NCBI RefSeq assembly: GCF_003597395.2 | Contig: NC_133773.1 | Coordinates: 144,891,183 to 144,955,182, forward strand | Direction of reading: 5' to 3' | From: Chelonoidis abingdonii | Lineage: Eukaryota; Chordata; Testudines; Testudinidae | Length of the DNA: 64,000 bases | Shown here: one piece after another, positions 23,586 through 37,200 of the stretch | Position numbering within the stretch: position 1 is the first letter of the stretch | How the letters are laid out: every line of letters begins with the position of its first letter | Notes under the pieces: generated by a model | The model's input: the letters and a program-made list of their open reading frames with translations, nothing else | The model's database searches: none | Told to the model about the DNA's origin: nothing | Program-made: the position numbers and the translations under genes

Positions 23586-23976
23586 CCCAGCTGCTGCTGT
23601 GTGCTTTCTCTCAAGGCTGTTTAGACTGTAATCTCTCTGGGGACGGGCTGGCCTTCACTGTGTCTGTGTGACACCCAGCACCAGGAGGCCCTGACTTGAT
23701 GGTTTTTGTGGGCCTCGAATTGCAAGTGACCAGGCAGGACGAGAAGGGTGGGAGAAGGAGATGAGTGGAGGGCCAGAGGCTGAGAACCTCCACTGAAGTC
23801 AACCCTGAGAAACAAGCTGCTTCCTCTGCCCCCCATGCTCAGGGCTGTGCCTGCTCCCAGCCCCATGGGACCCAGCAGACTGAGCTGTAGGACCCTAAGA
23901 GGAATCCTCCACTAGGCAACTCCCCCTGCTCAGGAGCAGAGCCTCTTCAGTGGGACCAGTGGCTGCTCCACCTCAT

Positions 23977-24161
23977 GGGGGAGGGATAGCTCAGGGGTTT
24001 GAGCATTGGCCTGCTAAACTCAGGGTTGTGAGCTCAGCCCTTGAGGGGGCCACTGAGGGATCATCTGGGGCAAAAAATCTGTCAGGGATGGTACTTGGTC
24101 TAGCTGTGAAGGCAGGGGACTGGACTCAATGACCTTTCCTTTCCAGTTCTAGATTCTATGA
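23977..24161 (+). mobile_element. tRNA-derived SINE (cryptodiran turtle type)
   Basis: GGGGGAGGGATAGCTCAGGG carries the A box and GGGTTGTGAGCTCAGCCC the B box. AAAAATCTGTCAGGGATGG and the tail GGACTCAATGACCTTTCC follow. Same family and orientation as the copy at 35197. Confidence 0.88.
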
Positions 24162-24444
24162 GCTTTTCCTAAAGCAACATGCAGCATCCAGAGAAGCTGT
24201 GTCTGCTGCATGCATTTCCCTAACTTCACCAGCAGGTGTCACCCTGGCCAATTCACAGACAGACCCTAGAGTACAGAACAGGCCTTTGGCCCTTGGTGTT
24301 CTCCTGGGGTGGGTGCGGGTGCGGGGTATCCCCAGGGCAGGCACATAGATCCTCAGAGATATGCACAGGTCTGGGAAGATCACAAATGGCTCAGGAGGTG
24401 TTGTCTCTTGCAGCTGCCTCTTAGGAATGACGATCGCTTGAAAG

Positions 24445-24670
24445 ATGCTTCAGGACAAACATAGGAACAGCCAGACCACAGGTCCATCTAGCCCAGTGTC
24501 CTGTCTACTGACAGTGGCAGTGCCAGGTGCCCCAGAGGGAGTGAACAGAACAGGGAATCATCAAGTGATCCAGCCCTTGTTGCCCATTCCCAGCTGTATA
24601 ATCTACAAATTCCCATCCTGGGCACTTACACAGGTATGGACTATCTCCCATAGCAGCCCTTAGATAAATC
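24445..24670 (-). mobile_element. CR1 3' untranslated fragment
   Basis: GGTCCATCTAGCCCAGTGTCC, GACAGTGGCAGTGCCAGGTG and CAAGTGATCCAGCCC match the same section of the minus-strand CR1 at 60395-60540. Non-coding, just beyond the proposed SIGLEC1 poly(A) site. Confidence 0.8.
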
Positions 24671-24933
24671 AGATACATGAGGGTGAGTCTGTATTGCTGG
24701 GCACACCTCACCTGAGAGCCAAGTTCCACCCCTAGCACCTCTCAATTGTTAGATACTGAGGGCTCCCCCAGCTTCCCCTCCAAGAAGGTTGAATAGGCTT
24801 TAAGAATGACTAGGTTTAAGGGCCTGATCCTGCATGTGTGCTATCAAGGGGGAGCTTCTCCACTGCCTTCCCCTCACACAGGATCAGGCCCAGAGGGGTT
24901 ATACTTTTCAACATTAGTGACACCACACTTTGG

Positions 24934-24939
24934 TTTATT
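24934..24939 (-). promoter_or_regulatory. Candidate poly(A) signal for SIGLEC1
   Basis: On the minus strand this reads AATAAA. It is followed within 40 nt by GU-rich sequence (AGTGTGGTGTC and TAATGTTG), a normal arrangement for cleavage and polyadenylation. With the proposed stop at 25255 it would give a 3' UTR of about 0.33 kb. Confidence 0.4.
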
Positions 24940-25254
24940 TTGTGACTGAGATGCTTGGCAGCACGCCCAGAGGTTATTGCAAACGTGGGGGCTTGGCGGA
25001 GTCACAGGGCGCAGATGAGGGTGCTCCGGACGGCGTGGGTTTGTGCAGAGACAGCCTGGGATTTTTCACAGCTCAGGCTCAGTTCTGGGTATTGACAGCA
25101 GTTCTGCATTTGGCACATGCAAAGTACCAAGTATGGCGAGCACTAAAAACGTGCCACTGGGTGAGAACAACTTCGCTGCCCAGGTCCAGCCGGGCAGGGG
25201 GGGTCTCAGTGTGGCTGCCGTGCAGGCTGCTCCGGGTGCTGCCAGGCGGTGTGG
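24940..25254 (-). other. Proposed SIGLEC1 3' UTR
   Basis: This is non-repetitive sequence between the proposed stop codon and the AATAAA. No CR1 or hAT signature is visible in it, unlike most of the surrounding DNA. The assignment depends entirely on the terminal exon being right. Confidence 0.35.
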
Positions 25255-25284
25255 TTAGCTGTTGGTCAAGGACGTGTCGTCAAC
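25255..25284 (-). CDS. SIGLEC1: SIGLEC1 exon 21: candidate terminal coding exon
   Basis: After the acceptor gtgtaacttttccag, the phase-0 frame reads VDDTSLTNS and a TAA at 25257-25255. Joined to exon 20 it keeps the whole model in frame. An AATAAA lies about 320 nt downstream. Two other acceptors in the same intron region (just upstream of 26229 and near 25969) would give different short ends, so this choice rests on acceptor strength, the neighbouring poly(A) signal and the acidic, Ser/Thr-rich end. RNA data would decide. Confidence 0.45.
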   Translation of the reverse strand, partial: VDDTSLTNS

Positions 25285-28200
25285 CTGGAAAAGTTACACA
25301 ATCCCTCCTGGTTGGAATTTGCTGGAAAAACCCCTAAAGCCCCAAATCAGCCCATGGGAGAAGCCCCCAAGTGCACGATCCCTGGCCATGCACCAGACAT
25401 GGGTCTCTTTTAACTTTGGTACCAGAAACGGACCAGTGGCCACAGACAGTAGCACCGACTTGCTGAGCTAAAATCCTGCCCCTCTGCCTATCTTTGACCC
25501 TCCTGCAGGGGTCGCTCCGCCCTTCTGTTCTGAGCACTCCCTCTGCCCAGCGCCCGGCCCTGGACCCATCCACCCTCAGCTCTGCCAGCCCAGGGAATGA
25601 GAGTGCGATTTCCCACCCTCGTCCAGCACTCTTCCTAGCCAGCAGGGTTAAATTATCAACATCCTGCTGGTGCCTGTCCACAGAGCTCCATGGATGTCAG
25701 CAGGCTGGATCCCCAGCAATCGGCAGAGATCCACCATCGTCAACGGGCCAGTCAATGCCCACAGGTGCCCTGAAGCTAATGGAGCTAAGTCGAGTTGTAC
25801 CAGCTGAGGATCTAGTCCGTAAGTAACTCCTGCACCCCAGCATGGACTGCATCTTCCCCTATGCTCCAGGCACAAAGAATTAGGCTCCAAAGTGAGGGAT
25901 GCGCGTAGCAAAGGGAAATGGGGAGACAGGCCCACAGAGAAGGTTCTCCATATCTCATCAGACCTGGAGGATGAGAGAGAGGCTTGATGGAGGAGGCTGT
26001 GGGGAGCCTGCAGTTTTCATGCCCAGGCCTTTTTGATAGGCCAGCTTATGCAGGGCAGGGTGGGCTGGAAAAAATTCAACCCAGGTCCTGTTTGATACCA
26101 ACGCTGGCCCAGGATTTCAGCTCCTTACGCACCCCAGTGCATTAACCCCTCTTCCTGCTCCATCCCCATCAGTCCCACTTTCCTGAACTCATGTCCCCAG
26201 TATCCAACCCAAGGCCTGCTCTGTAGACAACAGCAAAGCAGCCAGAGCCTCTCAGTTCAGCTGGCCCCACTGTCTTTCACACCTCTGAGCAGCTGGGGAC
26301 CTGAGCTCCAGCTCTGTGACCCCAGGCCAAACCCCAAGCACGGCACCAACCCAGCCACACTGCGGAATCGCACCTGCGATTGGTCCCTTGTGCCAGTCAG
26401 TTCCATGGAACTTTCATCTCTTAGCGGCTTCAGCAGCTTCGTTATCCTAGGCAGGGGAGGAGGCGAGGGTGGTTAGCACTTAAGAAAAGATATTTTAGGA
26501 GCAGAAAAAGCCCAACTCGGCAGGCCTGCTATTTTGTCTGTCCGCCTACATTGCAAACCCTAGCTTGGGTCATCATCAGGATCTGAACTCGGAGCTGAAG
26601 AGCAGACCTCTGCTGCTTGAGTTAAAGGAACAATCCTGTTAGCAGTAGTAGGCTGTTTTCCTGTGGTGGACCCACCACTAGTGAGGGGTCTGACATACAG
26701 TTTGCCAGTTGTGGTGTCTGATCACCAATGCCCCCCTCCATCAGCTATGACTCCTGAATGCACATGCTCAATACAAGAGGGGCTGCCATTCTCTAGGGCC
26801 ATTCAGTCATTGGCCTCTCCACTTAGACTGTCAGGGAGGGGGCCAGTTGTGATGCCAACACCTGGAACTGGCCTGAGACCTGGCGAGGCATTGTGCACAA
26901 AGTGCTCAAAACCTCTCAAACAGCACCATCTGGGCCCAAACCAGGGACTTCCAGAGCTAACCGTGGCAGTCTCTACAGCATCTGCTATAGAAACCAGCTC
27001 TTCAGGTTGAACTGTAATAGCGTGACATCTTCTGTGGCTCACTCAGAGTGGGGGACACAACACACTGAGCAGTGGGTCATACAACTCGTGTTCACCACTG
27101 GCTTGGCCAGCAACCCCGCAGCAAAAGGATTCACAGTCTGTAACCAGGCCAGCAGCCTCCCATGTGCCCCCTCAATGGCCTATAGGCAGCCTGCCTCAAT
27201 TTCCCTCTTATGCTGTTCAAATAAACATCAGTTCAGGCTTTTTCCTGGTCAAAACTTACCCCTCCTTGTGGGCTGGCTTTAGTAATATCAAATAAACAAT
27301 AAATAAAAATCACCCACCCCAAAACAAGCCGTCCCTTCCCAGCCCTTGTGAGCCAGCCCAACTGGACACACCTGAGCTGCTTCTACGAATTAAAGCATCA
27401 AGAGCCAAGTTACCTGGGCCACAACAGGACCACTGCAACGGCCAGAACAATAGCCCCCAGAGCTGCGATGAACATCCTGGCCAGGATCTTGTACAAGCGC
27501 AGGTCAGTGAGAGCTAAGGAGGACAGAGGAGAGGAGGGTTATTCTGGCCAGTGTAAAAACCACAAACAGCTGTCTGCAGAGTGATTTTCCAGACACTGCT
27601 GTGACTCAAGTCACTCCAACAGGGGCAAGACATGGGTACGGGGCAGGAGGCGGTGAGTTTTGGAAAGGTGAAGTTGGGCCCCTGATGTATTGGATTTAAA
27701 CTCTCCCTTGCCAGCCCCCTTCCTATAGGGCAGTGAAGTGTGTTTGTCTGGTCTGACAATACACCTAGCGCTCAAAGCCAGGAGGCTATGTTCTTCTACT
27801 GTAACGTCTGAGTCTTCATGTCATCAATATGTTGTTTCAGTCATCGCACTGTGGCTATTGTCTGTGCTCCTTCACCTCCCGATGGACAGGGTCCGACCTG
27901 CGTGTGTGTCCCACTGCCCTTGCTGGGTAGGATCAGATCTCCAAGAGATCTCGGCGTTATTGTGGATGGTTCTCTGAAAACATCCGCTCACTGTGCAGCG
28001 GCAGTCAAACATGCGAACAGAATGTTGGGAACCATTAGGAAAGGGAGAGATACTAAGACAGTAAAAATCATATTTCCTCTATATAAATCCAGTTCTATAT
28101 GCAGTTCTGGTCGCCGCATCTCAAAAAAGCTACATTAGAATTGGAAAAGATACAGAGAAGGGCAACAAAAATGATTAGGGGTATGGAACAGCTTCCTTAT

Positions 28201-31200
28201 GAGGAGAGATTCAAAAGACTGGGACTATTCAGAATGGGAAAGAGACGACTGAGGGGGGATAAGACTGAGGTCTATAAAATCATGACTGCTTTGGAGAAAG
28301 TAAATAAGGAAGTGTTATTTACTCCTTCATATAACACAAGAACCAGGGGTCACCTGCTGATAGGCAGCAGGTTTAAAACAAACCAAAGGCAGTGTTTCTT
28401 CACACAAGGCACAGTCACCCTGTGGAACTCGTTGCCAAGGGATGTTGTGAAGGCCAAAACTATAACTAGGTTCAAAAAAGAATCCGATACATTCATGGAG
28501 GACAGGACCATCAATGGCTATTCACCAAGATGCTCAGGCTGCCCTTCAGCCTCTGACTGCCAGATGCTGGGACTGGACAACAGGGATGGATCACTTGATA
28601 ATCACCCTGTTCTGCTCACTCCCTCTGGGGCACCTGGCATTGGCCACTGTCGGCAGACAGGACACTGGGCTGGATGGACCATTGGTCAGACTCAGTGTGG
28701 CCATTCTTGTGTGTGTTTGCATATGTGCGTCACTGCCCCCTGCTGGATGGATTCAGATCTGCTCCTCAGAGGGTCTGTGCCCCCTGCTGGGTACAACGGT
28801 ACTGGATGGAGGACATGCTGTAGGGAACCATCCTACGTTGTCTGTGGGGATGGATTAGATGGGACGTGGCAGCCTCACCCATGGCTCATAGCCGTCTCTG
28901 CCTCACAGCCCTCTCGCAGTCTGACTCACTTTGCGTACTGAAGTAGGAGGTGGCTGTCACATTTCCCAGTGCATTGCTGGCCACGCACATGTATTCTGCT
29001 GAATCCGCTGATGTGACATCCCAGATCTCCACTCTCAAGGTGTTGTAGGATGGAAACACACTGACCCTCTGGCTGGCTGCTGAGCGTGGACCTTGGCTGG
29101 AAGCCACTAGTTTATCCTCTCTGTACAGGGCTAATTCAGCCCGTGGGTTGCTATCAGCTGTGCATCGGATGAGGCCCACCCTTGCATTGCGGTTCTCCAG
29201 GAAGGTGTTCATCGATGGGTTCCTTGGAGTATCTGCATGGAGGAGACAATATTACTGTTAAATCAGGTGGCTGGACTTCTTCAACTGAGGAAGAGTAGGT
29301 GACTGGTTAAGAGTAGCCAGTGGTGTTCTACAGTTATTGACTAGAACAGATCACAAAACAGACTTTCCATCCCATGAGAAATTCCAAGATTTCAAAATTT
29401 CATTTGTCCTGCTTTGAAATCTTGTAATTTTTTGCATAATGGAATATTTCTTCTCAACCTTATCCAAAAATTTCTTTTGGATACCATCAGAATGTTTCAT
29501 TTCGACTTTGTAGTGTTGACTCTTCTTTTATATTAAGGAAATGAAGCATTTCAGCCTTATTGGAACAAAACATTTGGATCTTATCACAACAAAACGTTTT
29601 ACTGATTCCCCCTTGAAAAATTCAATGAAATGGATACGTTCCAGGGAAATGTTTCAGTGTTGTCAAATCAGCATTTTCCAAACGAAAACTGTCCCCTTGT
29701 AAATTGTTCGAGTCACTCTATTATTGACCTTCAAAGTGTATCTGAAAACAGCGCTACACAAACGCCAAGAAATCACATTAGCCAGGCTTTTAGCATCCAA
29801 AGGGTGAGAAGTGAAAGGACAGAGGAGAGAGGAGGAGGGGAGACTGCAGGAGAAGGAAGAGGTTGTTTCAATCATTGTTTGGTTTGGTTCATTTAAAGGG
29901 AGGGGACGTTTGCGTCTTGATTTTGGATTCTAGATGCTCGCCTAGTTCAGAGCGAGTTGGGTCTGGGGCTCTGCCTTGGGCCTGTGTCTTAATTTTATTC
30001 TCATAGAGCGCAGGGCACATCTATGGCTCTATGGAAATAACAGATAATAACAATGAGATCCCAAGGTGCCTTTATGTAGTGTGAACAAATCAACCCCCAA
30101 ATCCCCTTGACACTCACAGAGCACATCCAAGCTGACCAGGGCAGAGATGGCACTTCCTCTCCTCCCCTCTGCCCGACAGTGGTATGACCCCGTATCGGTG
30201 CTGGAGACCCTATCAAGGTGGAGCGACCTAACAGGACCGTCCTGCAGCCACTTGCTGTTCTTATACCAGGTGTAGTTGGTCTCGCCCCCGAGCCAATCGG
30301 CAACCAGGCAGGTCACGTTGACTGTGACTCCTTCATGTATTTCCTGAGATGGTTCAATCATGATTCTGACAGCTGATGGGGAGAAGAGATCAGGAAAATC
30401 AGCCAAATGTATTCTAGTGGGAACCGGCAGAGCTCCATGTTTCATGAGACTAGCTACTCATCAGCTGAGCTGCTTAAAAAATTTTCATCCAAACTCTCTT
30501 TTTCAGATTTTTTTTTTGATAGAATGGAAATTTTTGCAAGAAAATTTCCATTTTTGCTGATTTTGGAGGGATATGTGTGTGCGTGTATGTGTGTTTAAAA
30601 ATAACGACTTTTTTTAGTTTTCAACAACTTTTGAGGTTTTGGTTTTTCAATGAAAACCAGAAAAATTCTGCAAAAAATGTCCACAAAAACAAAAAATGAT
30701 ACTTTTTGTTAACATTTTCGACAGAAAATAATGTCCATTTTCCAACCAGTGCTAGTCATCTCGGATTCCATTTCCAATCTAGCCCAAGATTAGACCCTTC
30801 TGATGGCTGTTTGGTGTGTTTTAGTCCAGATGCCTGTTCCACAAAACCCACCACCATAATTGGCACTGATCGGACCCCTTGTTGGCTCCCTTTGAATGGA
30901 CCAAAGAAACGAACTATCTACTCATTGCTAGAGGTAGTCCCTCCAGGCCAGAGTTGGGGCATGGAGAAGCACATGTGTGGGGTATATTACACCACCATTG
31001 CTTGTGCAGATAAAGGTAGCATTGGGGGAATGTGATTTTCAAAGCAGTCTAGGGGATTTTGACACTCATCTCCCAGTGATATTATTGTATGTAGTGTTGT
31101 TGTAGCTACGTCAGTCCCAGGATATTAGAGAGACAAGGGGGGTGATGTAATATCTTCTATTGAACCAACTTCTGTAAAGATATTACCTCACCCACCTTGT

Positions 31201-34200
31201 CTCAGTGACATTTTTGGCAGCTATGTGTCTAAATCTCCTAGACCGGGGTTCTCAACCTTTTTCCTTTCTGAAGCCGCCCCCAGCATGCTATAAAAACTCC
31301 ACTGCCCACCTGGCGTTAGTGCAGGGCAATTGCCTGGGTCCCACACCACAGGGGTCCCCACAAAGCTCCATTGCTCAGGCTTTGGCTCCAGCCCTGGGTG
31401 GTAGGGCTCAGGGCCCTGGGCTTCAGCCCCATGCGCTGAGGCTTCAGCTTTCTGCCCTGGGCCCCAGCTAGCCATGCTTGAAGGGACCCCTTGAAACCTG
31501 CTCGTGGAACCCAGGGGGTCCCAGACCCCTGGTTGAGAACCACTGCCCTAGATCATTTGGCAAATCTCAGTCTCAGCCTCGAGCATTGTCACCCTAGCAC
31601 CAGTTGCTAGCCCTGAGCTCTCCCTGCCAAATCTGCTGCGATGCTCAGATCAAGATTTAAATCTGAGTTTCCCCAGAGATTGCAGGTGCACAAGATCCAG
31701 ATCCTGCTTTGGCCCCACCTCGTGGGATCTGAATCCCCTCATAGCCTGTGAGCACTCATGGGAGAGAGCACGGCATGGAAGGGTTAAAAAGACACTTGCA
31801 CTCACTCTCCACATCGAAGCGCACGGATGCTGTGGCACTGCCGTAGGTGTTGTTAGCTGAGCAGATGTACTGGCCTGCATCCTCCAGCACGACGTCCTTC
31901 ATCTCCACCTTCAGGGAGTTATGGGACATGTGAATGCCCAGACGCTGGCTGGATGAGCCCTGAGAACCCTGGGTGGAAGCCACGGGCGTGCGCTCAGCCC
32001 CTCTGTACAAGGCTATATCTGACGGTGGGTGGCTGTCGACAGTGCATTGGATGATGGCCTGGCGCCCATCCTGGGCATCTAGGAAGGAGCTGAGTGAGGG
32101 CTTCCTTGGGGCGTCTGAAGGGACAAGAACACGTTGTACTTGAGTTAAAAAATAAAGACAGTGACTTTCTTATGGAAGGGGGTTGCACAGTTTGGCCAGA
32201 TGGCTCTGGGGACGGGTAGAGGGTAGGGAGTAGTTCTAGAAAGGAAATGGTTTTCCTGCTCTTTGAGCATTTTTGAGATTTAAAAAACTCTCCCTGTCCC
32301 AAATCAGGATGGAAAACTGAAATCTCAAGAACTTTCGCAAACCAAAAATCTGAAATTTGTTTTTGAACATCACAATCAGAACATTTTGTTTCAATAATTT
32401 TGGATACATTTTGTTTCAATGTTGACCGATTCATATTTTTTACGTTTTGTATCTTCAGTTAACTTTCATAGGGGTAGCCATGTTAGTCTGGATCTGTAAA
32501 AAGCGACACAGAGTCCTGTGGCACCTTATAGACTAACAGATGTATTGGATAGGGTGACCAGACAGCAAATGTGAAAACCTGGGACGGGGTAGGGGATAAT
32601 AGGAGCCTATATAAGAAAAAGACCCAAAAATCGGGACTGTCCCTATAAAATTGGGACATCTGGTCACCTTAGTATTGGAGCACAAACTTTCGTGGGTGAA
32701 TACCCACTTCGTCAGACACAGGGGTATTCACCCACGAAAGCTCATGCTCCAATACGTCTGTTAGTCTATAAGATCCACAGGACTCTTTGTCACTTTTTTG
32801 AGTTAACTTAAATTTCTAAATGGGAAATTGGTTTGAACCAAACATTTAGAAAATGTTGAAATGGGATGCTTCGACGACTTAGAATCTCTCTTTTCCAGAA
32901 AGGTTTGAAATGGGAAATTAATTGAAACTGACCCTTTTCTATAAAGCGTTTAGGCTCTGAGGAATCAGTGTTTTCCAATGAAAAAATGTTTTGTTACAAA
33001 ATTCCCAGTCAGTTCTAGCGTGATGCTTATAACACTAGGCCCCTGCTCAACTCTCTGACTAGCTCAGTGGTGACTGGATGTCATCGGCACTTGATGACTA
33101 TCCACCGATCTATGTGACATGACCTGGAGCCTGAACCGAGTTGTTAGGGAGCAGCCACCACAACTGGCACTGATTGCCTCCTGTTGGCAGTCACAGTAGA
33201 GAGGCCGAAAGTGGAATGGGCCACAGCGAATGGGCTTCTCCTCTGTATCTCCTGGAGTTTGCCTGCCAGGCCAGACCGAGACACAGGCAGGCAGCAATGC
33301 GGGGAAAGCCCGTGGGGCTGTGCCCGCTGTTAATAGAATGCTAGGGCAGATCCAGTGCACCACATGCCGATCTCGGTTATGCTGGTGTAAACACAGAGTA
33401 GCTCTGCTGGAGTCAATCTCTTCCTATCTCAGGTATTTTGAAGGCACTTCTCTGGTACCTGAATCACTGTGGGATAGCTTTGCTCTGGAGAAACTCTGTT
33501 CCTCTGGATTTAGGCTGCCGCCACTGAAAGCAGGTTCTGGCCTGGTATGTTTCTATAACTGACCCCATCTGAGCCAATGGCAGGATTTGACCCGAGGGTT
33601 TACAGAGCTAAAAGCGTGAGTGAAAGGGCTAAGCCCGTTCATTAGCTGGCAGCAACGGCAGACTCATTAACCTCTGATTTGGAGCAGCCACTGGAGGTGG
33701 GTAATGTTTCCACTTAAGATATTTAAAGCTAAATAACATTTTAAGAATTTGACCCATTTGGGTTGTGTCCAGCAGGGAAACGTCACCCATTCCCCAGAGA
33801 AACAATGATCTCTTGTCCCTGGAGCTAGCCCTGGCAGGCAGCCAACAAGACTTGGTTTTGTGATTGGAGTCACCTGCACTGGGAATTCGGTTGCATGCCT
33901 CCATCTGAGAAGATGTAACATTATCTAAACCGCAGGTAACTTACAGAGCACGCGCAAGGCGGTGGGCAGAGATGTTCTTCTTCCCCTGTCATTGTGAGCC
34001 GTGCAGGAGTACGAGCCAGCATCAGTGCCCGCCACACCACGGATCGTGAGGGAACTGCCAGGGCCCTCTGCCAGCCATTTGGTGTTCTTGTACCAGGTGT
34101 AAATGGTGCTCGGCTGGGTGCTGGCATCCTCACAGGTCAGTGTGATGTGCTCCCCCTCACGTACATCGGGACCCGGTTGGATCACAACTCTCACAGCTGT

Positions 34201-37200
34201 GGAAGAAACCAGAGCAAAGCTGGAATGGATACAGCTGGAGCAGCCCTTTGAAACCAACAACTAACAATTGGAGTCAGCTTGGTAGAGTGTTACAGATCTC
34301 TGATTCTCTGCCCAGTTCTATTCCAGGCCTGGCATAGGTTAGAGCAGCATGGGGGCTGCTCCAAACTACACACCTGGCAATGATCCACGTTCACCAACCA
34401 GGGATAGCTGGAGTGCAGCATGTTTCAGCCATATCCACTTCCCTGTCTCTACACACCCCTTATGCTTGGGTCAGATGGCTCTGTGGCTTCTTTGTCCACT
34501 TAGTTAGCAGTCTCCTGGCCAGGAGAATCCCCAGCAGAATAGACAGGAAGATTTCACTCCCTGCTGCAGGGGGAGGGCAGTGGGGGACAGAATCTACTCC
34601 AAGTTCCCTTCTAAGCGACACTGGAGTGCAATGGGAGTGACAAACTCCATACTCACTCTCGATGGTGAAATATATAGAGGTGCTGGCTTCGCCGATCACA
34701 TTGTTTGCAGAGCACACGTACATCCCTTCATCCTCCAAGGTGACGCTCCTGATCTCCAGTTTCAAGGTGTTAGGAGAGGATGAGATGCGTAACCGCTGTC
34801 CAGATGCCCCGTCACCTCGGGAGGAACCAGAAGCAACCAGCTCATCAGCTCTGCGCAGGGCCAGTTCTGACTGCGGGTTACTGTCAACAGCACAGAGGAT
34901 GATGGCTAGCTTCCCATCCTGAGTATCCAGGAAGGACTTCACCCAGAGATTCCTGGGAGGATCTACAAGGAAGGAGGATTTAATTTGACTTTAGAACTTT
35001 AATGTGACATCAGCAACTCACAAATTATTGGGTACCTGGATGAAATTCCCTGCCCTATGTTATACAGGTGGTTGGACTGGATAATTGAATGGCTTCTTCT
35101 AGTTTGGGACTGTGTGAATCTGTGAACTAGAACCAGGAAGGTTTCATGAAGGATCCATTATTAGAGGTGGACAAGCAATCTGTCACAGCTCATGGAGGGG
35201 AGGGATAGCTCAGTGGTTTGAGCATTGGCCTGCTAAACCCAGGGTTATGAGTTCAATCCTTGAGGGGGGCCATTTAGGGATCTGGGGCAAAAATCTGTCT
35301 GGAGATTGGTCCTGCTTTGAGCAGGGGGTTGGACTAGATACCTCCTGAGGTCCCTTCCAACCCTGATGTTCTGTGATTTATTCAGTGAACTTTGCCTCAT
35401 TTTTCTTGAGTTCCATTGTTGTTCAAAATTACTTGGCAGGCAATTTCTATGACTGACTCTTGGCCTGTCACTCGTTCACAATGAGCTGTTCGTGATGAGT
35501 ATTCAATACAAAAATTCAAGCTGCGTTGATTGGACACATTGGTGTCACATGGTGTGTCACTGTTCCCTGATTGGATGAGTGTGACTCTAAGACTTAGGTT
35601 TCTGGGGGGGAAAAATTGCAAACTCGCTTTTCATAGTATTCTCTGGAATCAGCTGCAGATTCTCCACTTTTGGTAACTTCTCTCCCGGGAACACTAACAC
35701 AAACAGGGCAGTGTGACTGTAGGCAGTGTGAACTCAGTTCAAAATTCAGACCCACTGGCATGTGCCATATTTAGCAATGTTCACTCCACTTTCTTGCCTC
35801 AGCACTTGATACTCAGGATAAGGGGCGTGAGGAGGACCCCTGGACTTGTTGACTCAGTTTTGGGGGAACCCTAGGGTTGGGTGTTAAGTAGTGCTGGTCA
35901 CCAGACTCAAGAAGATCAATTTGTTTTACTCAACAAAGAGAAGCTTAGGAGGTGATTTGATCACAGTCGGTACGTGCCTACACAGGGAACAAATATTTAA
36001 TAATGGGCTCTTCAGTCTAGCAGACAAAGGTCTAACACGATCCAAAGGCTGGAAGTTGAAGCTAGACAAATTCAGACTTGAAATAAGAGATGCCTTTTTA
36101 ACTGTGAGAGTAATTAACCCTCGGAACAACTTAACAAGGATCATGATGGATTCTCCATCATTAGCAATTTTTAAATTAGGTTGGGCTGGTTTTCTAAAAG
36201 CTCTGCTCTAGGGATTATTGAGGGGCAGGTCTCCGGCTGTGTATTACAGGAGAGCAGACTAGATGATCACATTGGTCCCTTCTGGCCTTGGAATCTATGA
36301 ACCTCTGAAAAATATTTTTAATTGAAACTTTTTTTAATGAACATAGAAAAACCAGAAACCAAAAATGTTTCCGTAAAATGTTTTTTTGGCTTTCATTTAA
36401 AAAAAATGGTTTCCAGTAAAAATAAATCAATTTTTCATTTTCAAAAATCAGAAAATGTTTAATAAAAACAGTTTTTGAAAATGGACCACTTTTCCGTTTC
36501 ATTTTTTTGTAAACTTTTCTTGGGGCATTTTGAAAAATGTGAAAAAATGTCAACACTTTCTGCCAAAAAATGCTTGGTATTTTTTATCCACATCTAGTTC
36601 CAGGTGAGGCTGTGGCTGGTGGTAACAAGGAGGGCCGTGGTTCTGGCTTGAGATGAGATTTGGCAAATTCTGGATTTACCTGGTTTCCGGCTGAACTTAG
36701 CACAGTTTGAACCACTGTCCATCCCACTTCCACACCTAGACGTGACCCTTTGCAGCTGCCTTACTTCCCCACAATGAGCTCCACCCACCCCTCTCCCTGC
36801 TGCCCACGTCCTCCACAGCTACCCACTTGACATGTCCTCTAACAGCTGACTCCTAAACTGATGGCTGGGAGCATGGGTGGATTTCCACTCTAGGGAGTCA
36901 TGATGGAACAAGGAAACCTTCCCTGACCCCCAGCTAGACCCCACCCTTTACTTGACACAGTTCCCAGATCCTTCGAACCCCCAGTTCCCAAGGGATGGCT
37001 CAATATTTTTAGGCTCAATCCAAACACGTCTCTTGCTAATGTTTGGATGCCTTTTCTCCCTTGTGTGGTTTGAGTAGGCACAAACCATGGAGCATTGTCT
37101 GTTTTCTAAAGACCGGGGGGCGGCGGGAGGACTACACTATGCTCCTACAATGGGGTTCCTCTAAAGACATAGGCTTTGCCCTGCAGATCAGACCATAGGT

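Noticed and set aside
25494..25826. Plus-strand open frame ending at a GTAAGT-like site (25820), a possible exon of another gene
   Set aside because: Its right part is MIR/CORE-SINE tail sequence (GCTAATGGAGCTAAG, ACCAGCTGAGGATCTAG). The left part has no protein signature.
28099..28941. A 280-codon plus-strand frame that could be annotated as a gene
   Set aside because: It is the C-terminal end of CR1 ORF2 running into the CR1 3' region and beyond, antisense to SIGLEC1.
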